From Terriglobales bacterium (lineage in GTDB: Bacteria > Acidobacteriota > Terriglobia > Terriglobales > Acidobacteriaceae), in the NCBI GenBank assembly GCA_025980765.1, contig JAICXB010000013.1, forward strand, positions 1 to 64,000: DNA of 64,000 bases, read 5' to 3'. The translations under genes were made by a program, and so were the position numbers. Within the stretch, counting starts at the first letter, position 1, and the number at the start of each line of letters is the position of its first letter. A model generated the notes under the pieces. It did not search any database, was not told the DNA's origin, and saw only the letters and a list, made by a program, of their open reading frames with translations. Shown here piece after piece: positions 46,717-55,217 of this stretch.

Positions 46717-47277
46717 ATGAACGAAACCGAGCGCTATGCAGAATCGCTGAAGATGCAGGACAACCGCAACCGAGTGCGGGAGGTGAACTTTGGCCAGGAA
46801 GAGCATGAAGGCATTGTTTTCACCACGCTGGATGCGGCCGTCAATTGGGTGCGGAAAAGCTCGATTTGGCCGATGACTTTTGGCCTGGCCTGCTGCGCCA
46901 TCGAGATGATGTCGATGGGCGCTTCCCGATTTGACATTGCCCGTTTCGGCGCGGAAGTGTTTCGTCCGTCGCCGCGCCAGTCTGATCTGATGATCATCGC
47001 AGGTCGCGTCTCGCAGAAGATGGCGCCGGTAATTCGCCGCCTCTACGAGCAAATGCCCGAGCCCAAGTGGGTGATCTCCATGGGCGCCTGCGCAACTTCC
47101 GGCGGCGTCTTCAACAACTACGCTCTGGTGCAAGGCGTAAACCAGGTGATTCCGGTAGATATCTATGTCCCCGGTTGCCCGCCGCGTCCTGAACAGCTTA
47201 TCTACGCGATCACGCTGCTGCAGGAAAAAATCATGAACGATAAGGGATCGTTCAAGCGGGCGCTGAACCTCGACTGA
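46717..47277 (+). CDS. nuoB: NADH-quinone oxidoreductase subunit B (orphan)
   Basis: This 186-residue protein is NuoB, which carries the N2 iron-sulfur cluster of complex I. The cluster ligands are the tandem Cys in [10 protein letters not shown], Cys in GACATSGG and Cys in [12 protein letters not shown] 46717 is preferred because TACAAT at 46698-46703 overlaps the alternative ATG 46702 and would act as the -10 box. It stands alone, without the usual nuoA and nuoC neighbours, so the rest of complex I must be encoded elsewhere. Confidence 0.95.
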   Translation: MNETERYAESLKMQDNRNRVREVNFGQEEHEGIVFTTLDAAVNWVRKSSIWPMTFGLACCAIEMMSMGASRFDIARFGAEVFRPSPRQSDLMIIAGRVSQKMAPVIRRLYEQMPEPKWVISMGACATSGGVFNNYALVQGVNQVIPVDIYVPGCPPRPEQLIYAITLLQEKIMNDKGSFKRALNLD

Positions 47278-47303
47278 CGGAGTTTGGCAAGAGCGGATCG
47301 CGC

Positions 47304-47392
47304 ACAATTGTGAGTTGTGAATTTTGATTGTTGAATAAGACCGTCTGCCACGGCAACAAAACTCAAAAATCGAAACTCAAGAATTTACAATT
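47304..47392. repeat. Family J inverted array between convergent genes
   Basis: CAATTGTGAGTTGTGAATTT on the left faces AAACTCAAGAATTTACAATT on the right, with 7-nt-like words. It lies between the nuoB stop and the VWA gene stop. Confidence 0.85.
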
Positions 47393-47397
47393 GCTTT

Positions 47398-48642
47398 TCA
47401 GTGGATCGTCTTCGTCTTCCTCGACATGTAATCCATAAGCAGATATTGGCCGAGTGTATGCGGGGTGGTGAAGTAGGCTTTGCCGCGGCACATCTCGCTG
47501 ACCTTCTGCACAAATTGAATCAGCCCAAAATCTGACGCCAGCATGAAGGTGTTGATCATCACGCCTGCACGCTTGCAGCGGGAAACTTCTTCCAAAGTTT
47601 GACTCACGACCAGGGGATCAAGTCCGAACGCGTTCTTATAAATGCGGCCATCTTCGAGAGTCAGCGCCGAGGGCTTGCCGTCGGTGATCATGATGATCTG
47701 CTTCATGTCTTTGCGCTGGCGATCGAGGATGCGCTGCGCCATGCGCAGGCCTTCGCGGGTGTTGGTGTAATAGGGTCCCACTTTGACACGCGCCAGTTGG
47801 GACAGCGGCAGCTCCTCCGCGGAATCGTGAAAGAGCACCAGCGACAGCGAGTCGCCGGGATATTGCGTGCGGATAAGCTGCGAAAGCGCCATGGCGACTT
47901 TCTTCGCCGGAGTGAACCGGTCTTCGCCGTAGAGGATCATCGAATGCGAGCAGTCGAGCATGAGCACGGTTGCGCATGACGACTGATACTCGCACTGATG
48001 CACCTGCAGATCGGAGTATTCCAGCTCCAACGGGACTTTCAGCCCTTCGCGCTGAATCGCGTTGGACAGGGTGCTGGTGATGTCGAGATTCAGAGTGTCG
48101 CCGAATTCGTAGCTGCGCGATGCGCCGCTGGACTCGATGCCAGTGGCGAGATCGCGGGTGTCATGGCGTCCGAAGCTTGATTTGCCTAAAGAACCGAGCA
48201 GGTCGCGCAGCGCGCGATAGCCGAGGAAGTCCAGACCTTTATCGGTGACCTCGAACTTCACTTGCGGCTGTTGCTGCTCGCCGGTTTGTCCGGGAACGGT
48301 GGATTGTTTGGAGCGGTCGAAGGGCTGATCGACGCTGATGTAATTCTCCTGCTGCATGCGCTCGATGAGTTTTTCAATCAGCTCATCGAGTTGGCCATCG
48401 GCCTGCATTTGTTCGATCTGCTGGCGCATGTTCTCGTCGAGCATCTCGCCGGCTTCGAGCGCCTGCTGAATGGCCTGGCGAAGCGCGTCCAGCGTCTGCT
48501 CGCCTTCGTTAAACTCGTAGAAGTACCAGGAATCCTGAAAGCCGCTCTGCAGCAGGTAGTCGGAGAGCGTGTTGAGCAGGTCTTCCATGCTCATCTCCGA
48601 AGCCGGATCGGCAACGTATTTGGAGTAACGGATGAACTTCAT
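47398..48642 (-). CDS. VWA-domain partner of a ChlI-like ATPase
   Basis: This 414-residue protein has an N-terminal helical region rich in Glu/Gln (about 20-115) and a von Willebrand A domain (about 205-400). The metal site is intact: DCSHSM (DxSxS) and [12 protein letters not shown] 48642 ([17 protein letters not shown]) is chosen because the longer frame starts in the repeat. Together with the upstream ATPase it forms a pair like those in Actinobacteria annotated as magnesium-chelatase-like. No chlorophyll gene is near, so a chaperone or metal-insertion role is more likely. Confidence 0.87.
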   Translation of the reverse strand: MKFIRYSKYVADPASEMSMEDLLNTLSDYLLQSGFQDSWYFYEFNEGEQTLDALRQAIQQALEAGEMLDENMRQQIEQMQADGQLDELIEKLIERMQQENYISVDQPFDRSKQSTVPGQTGEQQQPQVKFEVTDKGLDFLGYRALRDLLGSLGKSSFGRHDTRDLATGIESSGASRSYEFGDTLNLDITSTLSNAIQREGLKVPLELEYSDLQVHQCEYQSSCATVLMLDCSHSMILYGEDRFTPAKKVAMALSQLIRTQYPGDSLSLVLFHDSAEELPLSQLARVKVGPYYTNTREGLRMAQRILDRQRKDMKQIIMITDGKPSALTLEDGRIYKNAFGLDPLVVSQTLEEVSRCKRAGVMINTFMLASDFGLIQFVQKVSEMCRGKAYFTTPHTLGQYLLMDYMSRKTKTIH

Positions 48643-48649
48643 GGGTGAA

Positions 48650-48750
48650 AATTTCGTGATTTCGTGATTTCGAGATTTCGTAATTTGAAACCGATGCGAT
48701 CGACGGATCAACAAATCACGAAATCACCCGATCACGAAATCACCAAATCA
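48650..48750. repeat. Family C2 inverted array inside an operon
   Basis: Repeated GTGATTTC words with an 8-nt period on the left face CACGAAATCACCCGATCACG on the right. The array separates the ATPase and VWA genes and provides the ATPase stop codon TGA at 48748-48750. Confidence 0.93.
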
Positions 48751-50247
48751 GTTATAGGGTCTTCTCCCCCGCCCGGGAAATTCTTCCCGTTCTGGGGCTT
48801 TCTCGATGCGGCGCTGCTTTTCCGGGGCGGTGAACACCCGCTCCTCGGTGCGGCCGATGCGCTTGTGCGCGTACAGCCCTTCCAGAAGGAACTCGGCGGC
48901 AGACACCAGAACTTCAGCCTTGTCTTTGGCCTTCACGCCGACGGAATTCAATTTTTCCGCTAATCCCTGAATGCTCTTTAATCCTTCCAGCAATTCCGCG
49001 GAAGGCGCGGTGTCGCTGAACTTGAGTTGGCCACCAAGATCAAACCATTGCGTGATCTGCTGCATGTTGGCGTCTTTGAAGTACGTGTCGAACGTACGCG
49101 CAACCGCCAGGCGAATTAAATCGCGGACCACCGTGTCGGCGCCGCGCAACTCACCTTCATATTCGAGTTCGAGCTTGCCGGTGATGGAAGGCATCGCGCT
49201 GTAGATATCGCCAACGCGGGGAACGACGGTGGTTTCTCCGTTGCGCAGGGCTCGCCGTTCGGCATTGGAGATCACGTTTTCCATGGTCGAAATGGGCAGG
49301 CGCTGGCTTACGCCGGAACGCCTGTCTACGCGTTTGTCCTCGCGTGCGCCGAAGGCGATCTGCTCGACGATCTCGCGGATATATTGCGGCACGTGCAGCG
49401 CGTGTCCGTTGCGCTCAGCCCAGGCTTCCTGCTGGGTGATGGCAATGCCTTCTTCCAGCGTGCCGGCGTAATGCGTGCGGATTTCAGAACCGATTCGGTC
49501 CTTGAGCGGTGTAACGATTTTGCCGCGCGCGGTGTAGTCCTCAGGATTGGCGCTAAAGAGCAGAGCAACATCGAGATTCAAGCGCACGGGATAGCCCTTA
49601 ATTTGCACGTCGCCTTCCTGCATGATGTTGAATAGCGCCACCTGGATTTTTCCTGCCAGGTCGGGAAGCTCGTTGATGGCGAAGATGCCGCGATTGGCGC
49701 GTGGCAGCAGGCCGTAATGAATGGTCAATTCGCTGGCGAGATCGAGACCCCCGCGCGCGGCCTTGATGGGATCGATGTCGCCTACCAGATCGGCGACGGT
49801 TACGTCTGGCGTCGCGAGTTTTTCCACGTAGCGATTGTCGGGCGTGAGATACGCGATCGGAGTTGCGTCGCCTTTCTCGGCGATCAGCGTTCTGCAGCGG
49901 CGGCAGATAGGCTCGTACGGATTGTCGTGGATCTCGCAGCCCTGCACATAGGGCAGGTGCGCATCGAGCAGGCCAGTGAGCGCGCGCAGAATGCGACTCT
50001 TCGCCTGTCCACGCAAGCCGAGCAGAATGAAATTGTGGCGCGACAGCACGGCATTGACGATCTGCGGTACGACGGTGTCGTCGTATCCGACAATGCCCTG
50101 AAAAACCGGCTCGTTGGCCCGCAACCTGGCAATCAGGTTGTCGCGGAGTTCGTCTTTCACTCGCCGCGTACGCAGCCGCTGTTCACTAAATTCGCTCTTT
50201 CTAAGTTCTCCGAGAGTGGTTGGAAGGTTCATTACCGATGAGATCAC
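48748..50247 (-). CDS. ChlI/MoxR-like AAA+ ATPase
   Basis: This 499-residue protein has an AAA+ domain with Walker A GLRGQAKSR (the GxxGxAKS form of MoxR proteins) and the Walker B-like FAINELPDL. A characteristic SANPEDYTARGKIVTPLKDR region follows. A Cys pair in EPICRRCRTL may bind metal. The C-terminal part has Lys/Glu-rich coils and ends RRPYN just before a repeat-derived stop. Start GTG 50247 follows a perfect TATAAT (50256-50261) by 8 nt; ATG 50232 is an alternative. It works with the downstream VWA protein. Confidence 0.88.
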   Translation of the reverse strand: MISSVMNLPTTLGELRKSEFSEQRLRTRRVKDELRDNLIARLRANEPVFQGIVGYDDTVVPQIVNAVLSRHNFILLGLRGQAKSRILRALTGLLDAHLPYVQGCEIHDNPYEPICRRCRTLIAEKGDATPIAYLTPDNRYVEKLATPDVTVADLVGDIDPIKAARGGLDLASELTIHYGLLPRANRGIFAINELPDLAGKIQVALFNIMQEGDVQIKGYPVRLNLDVALLFSANPEDYTARGKIVTPLKDRIGSEIRTHYAGTLEEGIAITQQEAWAERNGHALHVPQYIREIVEQIAFGAREDKRVDRRSGVSQRLPISTMENVISNAERRALRNGETTVVPRVGDIYSAMPSITGKLELEYEGELRGADTVVRDLIRLAVARTFDTYFKDANMQQITQWFDLGGQLKFSDTAPSAELLEGLKSIQGLAEKLNSVGVKAKDKAEVLVSAAEFLLEGLYAHKRIGRTEERVFTAPEKQRRIEKAPEREEFPGRGRRPYN

Positions 50248-50255
50248 CTGGAGAA

Positions 50256-50261
50256 ATTATA
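50256..50261 (-). promoter_or_regulatory. -10 box TATAAT 8 nt before the ATPase start
   Basis: A consensus -10 box lies 8 nt upstream of GTG 50247 (minus strand). No clear -35 box is visible; the upstream DNA is a family B array. Confidence 0.5.
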
Positions 50262-50279
50262 CGCGGCAGGAAAAAGCAC

Positions 50280-50489
50280 GCGATAAGCAATAGGCGATAA
50301 GCAATAAGCAAACGCACGAAACTAGCGACAAGCGGTAAGTGATAAGCAGGAAGCTGGGATTTCGTAGCTGGAAGCGCTTCGTCTATTTTGACGGCCCCGC
50401 CTATTGCCTACTGCCTATTGCTTATCGCTTACCGCTTATTGCTAATTGCTTATCGCTAATTGCTTATCGCGTATTGCTTATTGCTCGCG
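50280..50489. repeat. Family B inverted array between divergent genes
   Basis: The left arm has GCGATAAGCAATAGGCGATA-type words; the right arm at 50400-50489 has CTATTGCCTACTGCCTATTG and TTATCGCTAATTGCTTATCG. The loop holds a short family D-like pair (GAAGCTGG...TAGCTGGAAGC). It is one of the longest arrays. Confidence 0.95.
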
Positions 50490-50509
50490 AAGCGAATACA
50501 ACCAGCCTC

Positions 50510-51298
50510 ATGCAATTGCGCGATCGCATCGTAGTTATCACCGGCGCGTCCATGGGGATTGGCGAGGCTTTGAGCCGCGAGTTTCTCGCGCATGGCGCTC
50601 GCGTGATGATGAGTTCCCGCGACCTCTCCCGGCTGAAGGAAGCACAGGCGCGAGTTGGCAGCCTGGATCGCAGCGTGGTATTTGCGTGCGATGTCGGAAA
50701 ACGGGCTGACATCGACGCTCTCGTGTCTAGGACGCGGGAACGCTTCGGCAGAATCGATGTTTGGGTGAACAATGCCGGCTACGGAATTCTTGATTCCATT
50801 TCGGTAATGTCCATGGACGAATGCCGCCGCATGTTCGACACCAACCTCTTCGGCGCGATCGAGTGCATGCAAGCCGTGGTTGCCATAATGAAAGCGCAAG
50901 GCGGCGGCACAATCATTAATGTATCGAGCATTGTCGGACATCTGCCGATGCCGCACATGGGCGCCTACTCAGCGACGAAGCACGCGCTCAATGCCATCAG
51001 CCAGGCCGCGCGTCTGGAGCTTGAACCCGTCGGCATTCGCGTGATCTCTGTGTGTCCGGGACGCATTCGCACCAACTTCGGCGCGAACACCGTTCTTGGC
51101 AGAGAAGGCAAGCGGCTGGCCGAATCGTTCAATCAGGGAATCAGCGCCGAGCGCTGCGCTCGCGCCATCGTTCGCGGATGCGAGCGCGACGCCCGCGAGA
51201 TCTTTGTCCCCTGGCACGGATGGTGGCTTAGCCATCTTTACGAGATGGCTCCACAGGTGGTGGAGTTTGGTATGCGACGTTATTTGAAGAAAAATTAG
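50510..51298 (+). CDS. Short-chain dehydrogenase/reductase
   Basis: This 262-residue protein has the NAD(P)-binding TGASMGIGEA motif (about 11-20), NNAG in VWVNNAGYGI and catalytic Ser/Tyr/Lys in NVSSIVG and YSATKHA. An Arg after the first beta strand (SSRDLSRL) suggests NADPH. The substrate is not decided. ATG 50510 is chosen because the family motif begins 10 residues later; the longer frame reads through the repeat as hydrophobic residues. TACAAC at 50497-50502 lies 7 nt upstream. Confidence 0.9.
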   Translation: MQLRDRIVVITGASMGIGEALSREFLAHGARVMMSSRDLSRLKEAQARVGSLDRSVVFACDVGKRADIDALVSRTRERFGRIDVWVNNAGYGILDSISVMSMDECRRMFDTNLFGAIECMQAVVAIMKAQGGGTIINVSSIVGHLPMPHMGAYSATKHALNAISQAARLELEPVGIRVISVCPGRIRTNFGANTVLGREGKRLAESFNQGISAERCARAIVRGCERDAREIFVPWHGWWLSHLYEMAPQVVEFGMRRYLKKN

Positions 51299-51314
51299 CT
51301 CCGAAGCTTCGAAG

Positions 51315-53375
51315 CTATTGCTTTACCGACTGCACCAGCTTTTCCACTGGCGCGACCGCCATTAACAGCAGTTCTGATTGCGGCTTCTTCATCGGTTCGA
51401 GTTGCGCGATCTGCTGTTCGCGCCAGCCCGGCGGCGCAGCCTGATTTGCAGCGAACAACTCGAGTGCCTGAAGACCGATATCTCCAATAGCCGACAGATT
51501 GCGCGAGATGGCTGCGTCTTCACTCAGCAAGCTCGATTGCAATGCCGGCGCGAGCCGCTCGTCGTTGTATTTCCAGGCCGTCATCCACTGGCGCGCCGCC
51601 GCAATCTGGTCGGGCGAAGCAGTTCCGGCGACAATCTGGTCAATCAGCGCGGAAAAATCGCGGGCTACGCGGCTCTCCGGGGGTATCGAATCGGGAAGCC
51701 GGTTAAGGGGGATATCGGCGTTATATCGTCCGGAGCTGGAGCGAGCGTAGCGCTTGACTGGCTCGACCATGTCGGCGAGCACGCTCAGCGGATCTACTCG
51801 ACCTGGCGCGAGCCGCTCGCGCATCTCCCGCAGCGCCGAGTGATGTGTCAGGCCCACCGAATCGAGCCAGTCGCTTATCACCTCAAGTCTGCGGTACATC
51901 GAAGCTACATCATTGACCTCCCCAGGGGACCAAAGCCGCTCGGCAATAGCGGCATTGCGCGGCCAGATGCGCGAGTCCACGTTTTCTGCCGTAACCATCT
52001 CTGACCACATGCAGGCCTCACCGCCAAGAACCATCTTCTGCTGTTCTGGAGACAACGTTGCCGCGTCTCCGCTCAGCGGGTCGACCATGTAATGTTTCGC
52101 CGCCGGTTCGACAAGGTCCAGGTAGTAGCCGTTTGAGAGCAGGGCCCGATGCCCATTTCGCACTGCCGTGGCCTCGGATTCCTGCCCGCGCCAGGATTGC
52201 ACCACCACGTCTTTCGGCAGCCCTGGGTTGAGGACCTCATCCCAGCCTATCGGCGTCTTCTTGTATTTCTTGATGATTTTCACCACGTGCTGATTGAAAT
52301 AGGTCTGAAGATCAGCATTGGAGTTGAGCTCGTGCGATTTCATGAACGCCTGAATCTTCGGGTTGGCGTCCCACTGTTTGCCGTTCACCTCATCTCCCCC
52401 GAGGTGGAAGAACTCGTCGGGAAAAAGATGCGCCATTTCACCAATGAATTTGTCGAGAAACTTGTAAGTCGATTCTCGAGTGGGATCCATTGCCGGATCG
52501 AAGACTCCCCAGCGCTTCTCGATTTGGTAAGGGCCGGGGCCGGAAGCCAGCTCGGGATAACCAACGAACCAGCTCTGGCTATGTCCGGGCATATCGAATT
52601 CCGGCACTATGCGAATGCCGCGCTCGCGCGCGTAGGCGATGAGATCTTTAATTTCGTCCTGCGTGTAGTACTGGCCATTGGAGCCGAGTTCCTGCAGTTT
52701 CGGATACTTCTTACTCTCCACCCGAAAGCCCTGATATTCGCTGAGATGAAAGTGCAGCACGTTCATCTTCACGGCTTCCATTCCGTCAAGCGTGCGCTCT
52801 ACAACCGGGACCGGCATCCAATGACGTCCGGCATCCAGCAGCAGACCCCGCCAGGGGAAGCGCGGTGCATCTTCGATGTGGACTGCGGGAAAAGCGAATC
52901 CTTGCGGCCCCGGAGCAGCCAATTGCAGCAGCGTCTGCAAACCGTGAATTACGCCCAGGGGATTCGGCGCGGTGAGCTTTGCGCCCGCCTGGTTCACATC
53001 AAGGACATAGGATTCGTCTTCGCCGAGTTCTTGAATTTTTTTTCCATTGTGTTCGGCGCGGATGGTGAGGGTCGCAGCCCCGGATTTTGCCGGCGTGAAG
53101 CGCAACGGAATGCCAGTTTCTTGGGAGAGACGGTGCACAAATCGCTCCGCCGCACCGCGCACCCGCGCGTCACCGGACCCGGAGATCGCTATTGTGAAGT
53201 CCGAATTGATGACTAATTGGCCGGAGCCGGTCTGAATGTTTGCCGGCCAGGGCATCAGGTTGAGCTGTGGCTGCTGCGAGGCTCGAGGAGTTTGCTGGGG
53301 GTGCGCGACGGGGGTTAACACGAAGGTCACTAGGGCAACACAGAAGGACACAAGGAGTGAACTGAGCTTAGGCAT
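51315..53375 (-). CDS. Secreted GH20 beta-N-acetylhexosaminidase
   Basis: This 686-residue protein has a signal peptide, a GH20b N-terminal domain (about 35-150) and a GH20 TIM barrel (about 155-500). The catalytic Asp-Glu pair is in FHLGGDEVNGKQW. Substrate-site features FPWRGLLLDAGRHWMPV and MWSEMVTAENVDSR are typical. A C-terminal helical region (about 520-686) follows. It releases terminal GlcNAc or GalNAc from glycans or chitin. Residues about 6-21 (SLLVSFCVALVTFVLT), the hydrophobic core of the signal peptide, are encoded by a family A2 repeat arm. No Shine-Dalgarno sequence is visible. Confidence 0.92.
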   Translation of the reverse strand: MPKLSSLLVSFCVALVTFVLTPVAHPQQTPRASQQPQLNLMPWPANIQTGSGQLVINSDFTIAISGSGDARVRGAAERFVHRLSQETGIPLRFTPAKSGAATLTIRAEHNGKKIQELGEDESYVLDVNQAGAKLTAPNPLGVIHGLQTLLQLAAPGPQGFAFPAVHIEDAPRFPWRGLLLDAGRHWMPVPVVERTLDGMEAVKMNVLHFHLSEYQGFRVESKKYPKLQELGSNGQYYTQDEIKDLIAYARERGIRIVPEFDMPGHSQSWFVGYPELASGPGPYQIEKRWGVFDPAMDPTRESTYKFLDKFIGEMAHLFPDEFFHLGGDEVNGKQWDANPKIQAFMKSHELNSNADLQTYFNQHVVKIIKKYKKTPIGWDEVLNPGLPKDVVVQSWRGQESEATAVRNGHRALLSNGYYLDLVEPAAKHYMVDPLSGDAATLSPEQQKMVLGGEACMWSEMVTAENVDSRIWPRNAAIAERLWSPGEVNDVASMYRRLEVISDWLDSVGLTHHSALREMRERLAPGRVDPLSVLADMVEPVKRYARSSSGRYNADIPLNRLPDSIPPESRVARDFSALIDQIVAGTASPDQIAAARQWMTAWKYNDERLAPALQSSLLSEDAAISRNLSAIGDIGLQALELFAANQAAPPGWREQQIAQLEPMKKPQSELLLMAVAPVEKLVQSVKQ

Positions 53376-53448
53376 TGGCTACAGGGTAATTTTCTGGGGC
53401 TCTCCGTGACCTTAGATTTTGTCCTTTGTGCCCTTCGTGTTAACCCGC
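53311..53448. repeat. Family A2 inverted array whose arms are coding at both ends
   Basis: The left arm (53311-53357, GGTTAACACGAAGGTCACTA and following words) is translated on the minus strand as the GH20 signal peptide core. The right arm (53401-53448) encodes the last 12 residues and stop of the DUF190 gene. The arms are clear complements with scattered mismatches. Confidence 0.93.
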
Positions 53449-53780
53449 TCATAAACATACTTAATGACTTCCACGTCCGAGACGACGATCAGGCCTTCCT
53501 TCAGCATTGGTTCAAGCGCCGGAATGAGTTCGTCAATCTTCTCTTGCGTATCGATGATGATCACGGTTATGGGAGCGTCGGAGGAGAACGACAAAAGATG
53601 GCGTTCGCGGCGGATTCGGGTGCTGGCGCCGTATCCACCGATCCCGCGATAGACGGTGGCGCCGGCGATGTCGAGCTTGCGACAGGTTTCCAGAATGGCA
53701 TGATGCAGTGGCTTGCCTTCGCAGCGATCGTTCTCGCCAAAGTGGATGCGAATCATCTTGCCTCTGCCTTCCAGCTTCAT
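53412..53780 (-). CDS. DUF190 protein (single domain)
   Basis: This 122-residue protein has one DUF190 domain, a PII-like fold associated with fluoride exporters. The core is IRIHFGENDRCEGKPLHHAI and ATVYRGIGGYGAS. AAGGAG lies 6 nt before ATG 53780, which overlaps the stop of the previous gene (ATGA), so it is translationally coupled. The last residues (RVNTKGTKDKI) and stop come from the repeat arm. Its N-terminal KLEGRGKM resembles the linker before the second domain of the upstream protein, suggesting duplication. Confidence 0.88.
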   Translation of the reverse strand: MKLEGRGKMIRIHFGENDRCEGKPLHHAILETCRKLDIAGATVYRGIGGYGASTRIRRERHLLSFSSDAPITVIIIDTQEKIDELIPALEPMLKEGLIVVSDVEVIKYVYERVNTKGTKDKI

Positions 53781-54505
53781 CGCGGCTCCTTGCGTCGTTC
53801 CTGGCGATGAAAATCGTGGGTGTACTTGATGATGTCCACGTCGGAGAGCACGACCAGGCCTTGCGTGATCATGTCGTCGAGCACGGGAAGAAAGCGGCGC
53901 AGCTTTTCTTCGGTATCCACTGCACTTAGCACGACAGGATTGTCCTGGGAAAGACCGAGAGGCGCGTCTTTGCGGACGCGGCGATTGGCGCCGTATCCCA
54001 TGATCCCGCGATATACGGTCACACCGGCGATGTCGTTGGCGCGAAAACTTTCCAGTACTGCCTGATGCAGCGGCTTATCGCGCCAGCGGTCGCTCTCGCC
54101 GATAAAGACGCGCATCATCTTCGCTTTGCCCTGGAGCTTCAGCGCCGGCGGCGGAGCTTGCTTCCCGGCCTTGGACGGACCGGCGGGTTTGAGGACGGTC
54201 GTGTCTTGAACATCGATGAGTCCGCTGCCCACCATTTCGTAGAGTTTTGGCAGCAATGCTTCAAGCTTTTCCGCTTCCTCAGTGAACTCGATCTTGATGG
54301 GCAGATTTTCGCTGAGACGCAGGATGCGGGTGGTGTGCAGATGATGGTCGGCGCCGAATCCCGCAAGTCCACGAACGACAGTCGCCCCGGCCACGCCGCG
54401 ATAGAACAGATAATCGAGGACCGCGGCATAGAGTGCGTTGCCGTGATATTGCTGGTCCTCGCTCACGTAGACGCACACCTTCTTCGCTGGTCCAGGCTTC
54501 AGCAC
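53777..54505 (-). CDS. Tandem DUF190 protein (two domains)
   Basis: This 242-residue protein has two DUF190 domains: about 10-105 (CVYVSEDQQYHGNALYAAVL, GATVVRGLAGFGADH) and about 132-235 (MMRVFIGESDRWRDKPLHQA, GVTVYRGIMGYGANR). A Pro/Lys/Ala linker joins them. The start is GTG 54505 with GGAGG 4 nt upstream. It follows crcB by 19 nt and is probably controlled by the same fluoride riboswitch. The role of DUF190 proteins in fluoride resistance is not established; they may sense or gate CrcB. Confidence 0.9.
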   Translation of the reverse strand: MLKPGPAKKVCVYVSEDQQYHGNALYAAVLDYLFYRGVAGATVVRGLAGFGADHHLHTTRILRLSENLPIKIEFTEEAEKLEALLPKLYEMVGSGLIDVQDTTVLKPAGPSKAGKQAPPPALKLQGKAKMMRVFIGESDRWRDKPLHQAVLESFRANDIAGVTVYRGIMGYGANRRVRKDAPLGLSQDNPVVLSAVDTEEKLRRFLPVLDDMITQGLVVLSDVDIIKYTHDFHRQERRKEPR

Positions 54506-54524
54506 TCATCCTCCGAGGAAATCT

Positions 54525-54896
54525 TCATACGGCCCTCCCACACATCATTCCTACCCAAACGCAAATGAATCCCAGCGCCACGCTCAGTCCCAGGTTCAGG
54601 AAGCCGATCATCAGAGCGCCATCGCGCATGGCCATCAGGGTTTCATATTCGAAACTGGAGAAGGTGGTGTAGCCGCCGATAAATCCGATAGGAATGAAAT
54701 AGCGCCAGTTGGGGCTGAGATGGGTCCGCTCGGTGAGAATGGCCATAGTTAGTCCGATCAGAAAACAGCCCGAGCAGTTGACGACGAAAGTGCCGTACGG
54801 AAATCGAGTTCCCGTGCGGTCGTAAACCAGACCGCCGATCCAGAAGCGCGCAACCGCGCCGAGAAAGCCGCCCAATCCTACAATGAGGTATCTCAA
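54525..54896 (-). CDS. crcB: Fluoride channel CrcB (Fluc)
   Basis: This 123-residue protein has four membrane helices and CrcB/Fluc features: GGFLGAVARFWIGG, FPYGTFVVNCSGCFLIG (the conserved Gly-Thr-x-x-x-Asn) and GFIGGYTTFSSFEYET with the twin Phe pathway residues. It exports fluoride as a dimer. The start is TTG 54896 because AAGGAG lies 6 nt upstream and the product then begins MRYLIVGLGG like other CrcB proteins; the frame from TTG 54914 would put that site inside the gene. It is first in a fluoride operon. Confidence 0.93.
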   Translation of the reverse strand: MRYLIVGLGGFLGAVARFWIGGLVYDRTGTRFPYGTFVVNCSGCFLIGLTMAILTERTHLSPNWRYFIPIGFIGGYTTFSSFEYETLMAMRDGALMIGFLNLGLSVALGFICVWVGMMCGRAV

Positions 54897-54971
54897 GAGT
54901 TGCTCCTTCGACAACCACTGAAATGGAGCGAATCGCGGGAGGCTGGAAACGACACACCTACCGTGAAATCG

Positions 54972-55023
54972 CAGTAGGAGTCATCTTCCCGATGAGGGCG
55001 GTTAAGGGTGAACTCCAACACCC
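54972..55023 (-). ncRNA. Fluoride riboswitch (crcB motif)
   Basis: On the minus strand, GGGTG and CACCC form the first stem with loop TTGGAGTT. CCGCCC...CGGG forms the second stem, and GATGACTCCTACTG closes the motif. GGAGT in the first loop pairs with ACTCC downstream, the pseudoknot of the fluoride riboswitch. The order and spacing closely follow the Thermotoga petrophila example. It lies in the crcB leader, 7-10 nt after the promoter. Confidence 0.92.
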
Positions 55024-55032
55024 GTCAATTGA

Positions 55033-55061
55033 ATTATCGGAAGTGCGGTGCCGGCAGTCAA
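55033..55061 (-). promoter_or_regulatory. crcB promoter
   Basis: On the minus strand TTGACT (55056-55061), a 17-nt spacer and GATAAT (55033-55038) form a near-consensus sigma-70 promoter. Transcription would start at about the first base of the riboswitch. Confidence 0.8.
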
Positions 55062-55071
55062 ATGCTCCGAA

Positions 55072-55215
55072 CCCCAGGGACTAACACGAAGGTCACGAAG
55101 TTAGACTTCAGGGTCACGGAGAAACTGGGGGAAATGTTACGGATTGTGAATTTACTACTATCTTGTTCTCCGTGTCCTTATGTGTTGCCTTCGTGGCCTT
55201 CGTGTTAACCCCGGG
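55072..55215. repeat. Family A2 inverted array between TPR gene and crcB promoter
   Basis: ACTAACACGAAGGTCACGAA and GGGTCACGGAG on the left face CTCCGTGTCCTTATGTGTTG and CCTTCGTGTTAACCCC on the right. It starts 2 nt after the TPR gene stop and ends about 10 nt before the crcB -35 box, so it may insulate the two units. Confidence 0.92.
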
Positions 55216-55217
55216 TT

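Noticed and set aside
47398-50247. Magnesium chelatase for chlorophyll synthesis
   Set aside because: The ATPase and VWA proteins resemble ChlI/ChlD only in domain type. No BchH/ChlH or other chlorophyll gene is nearby.
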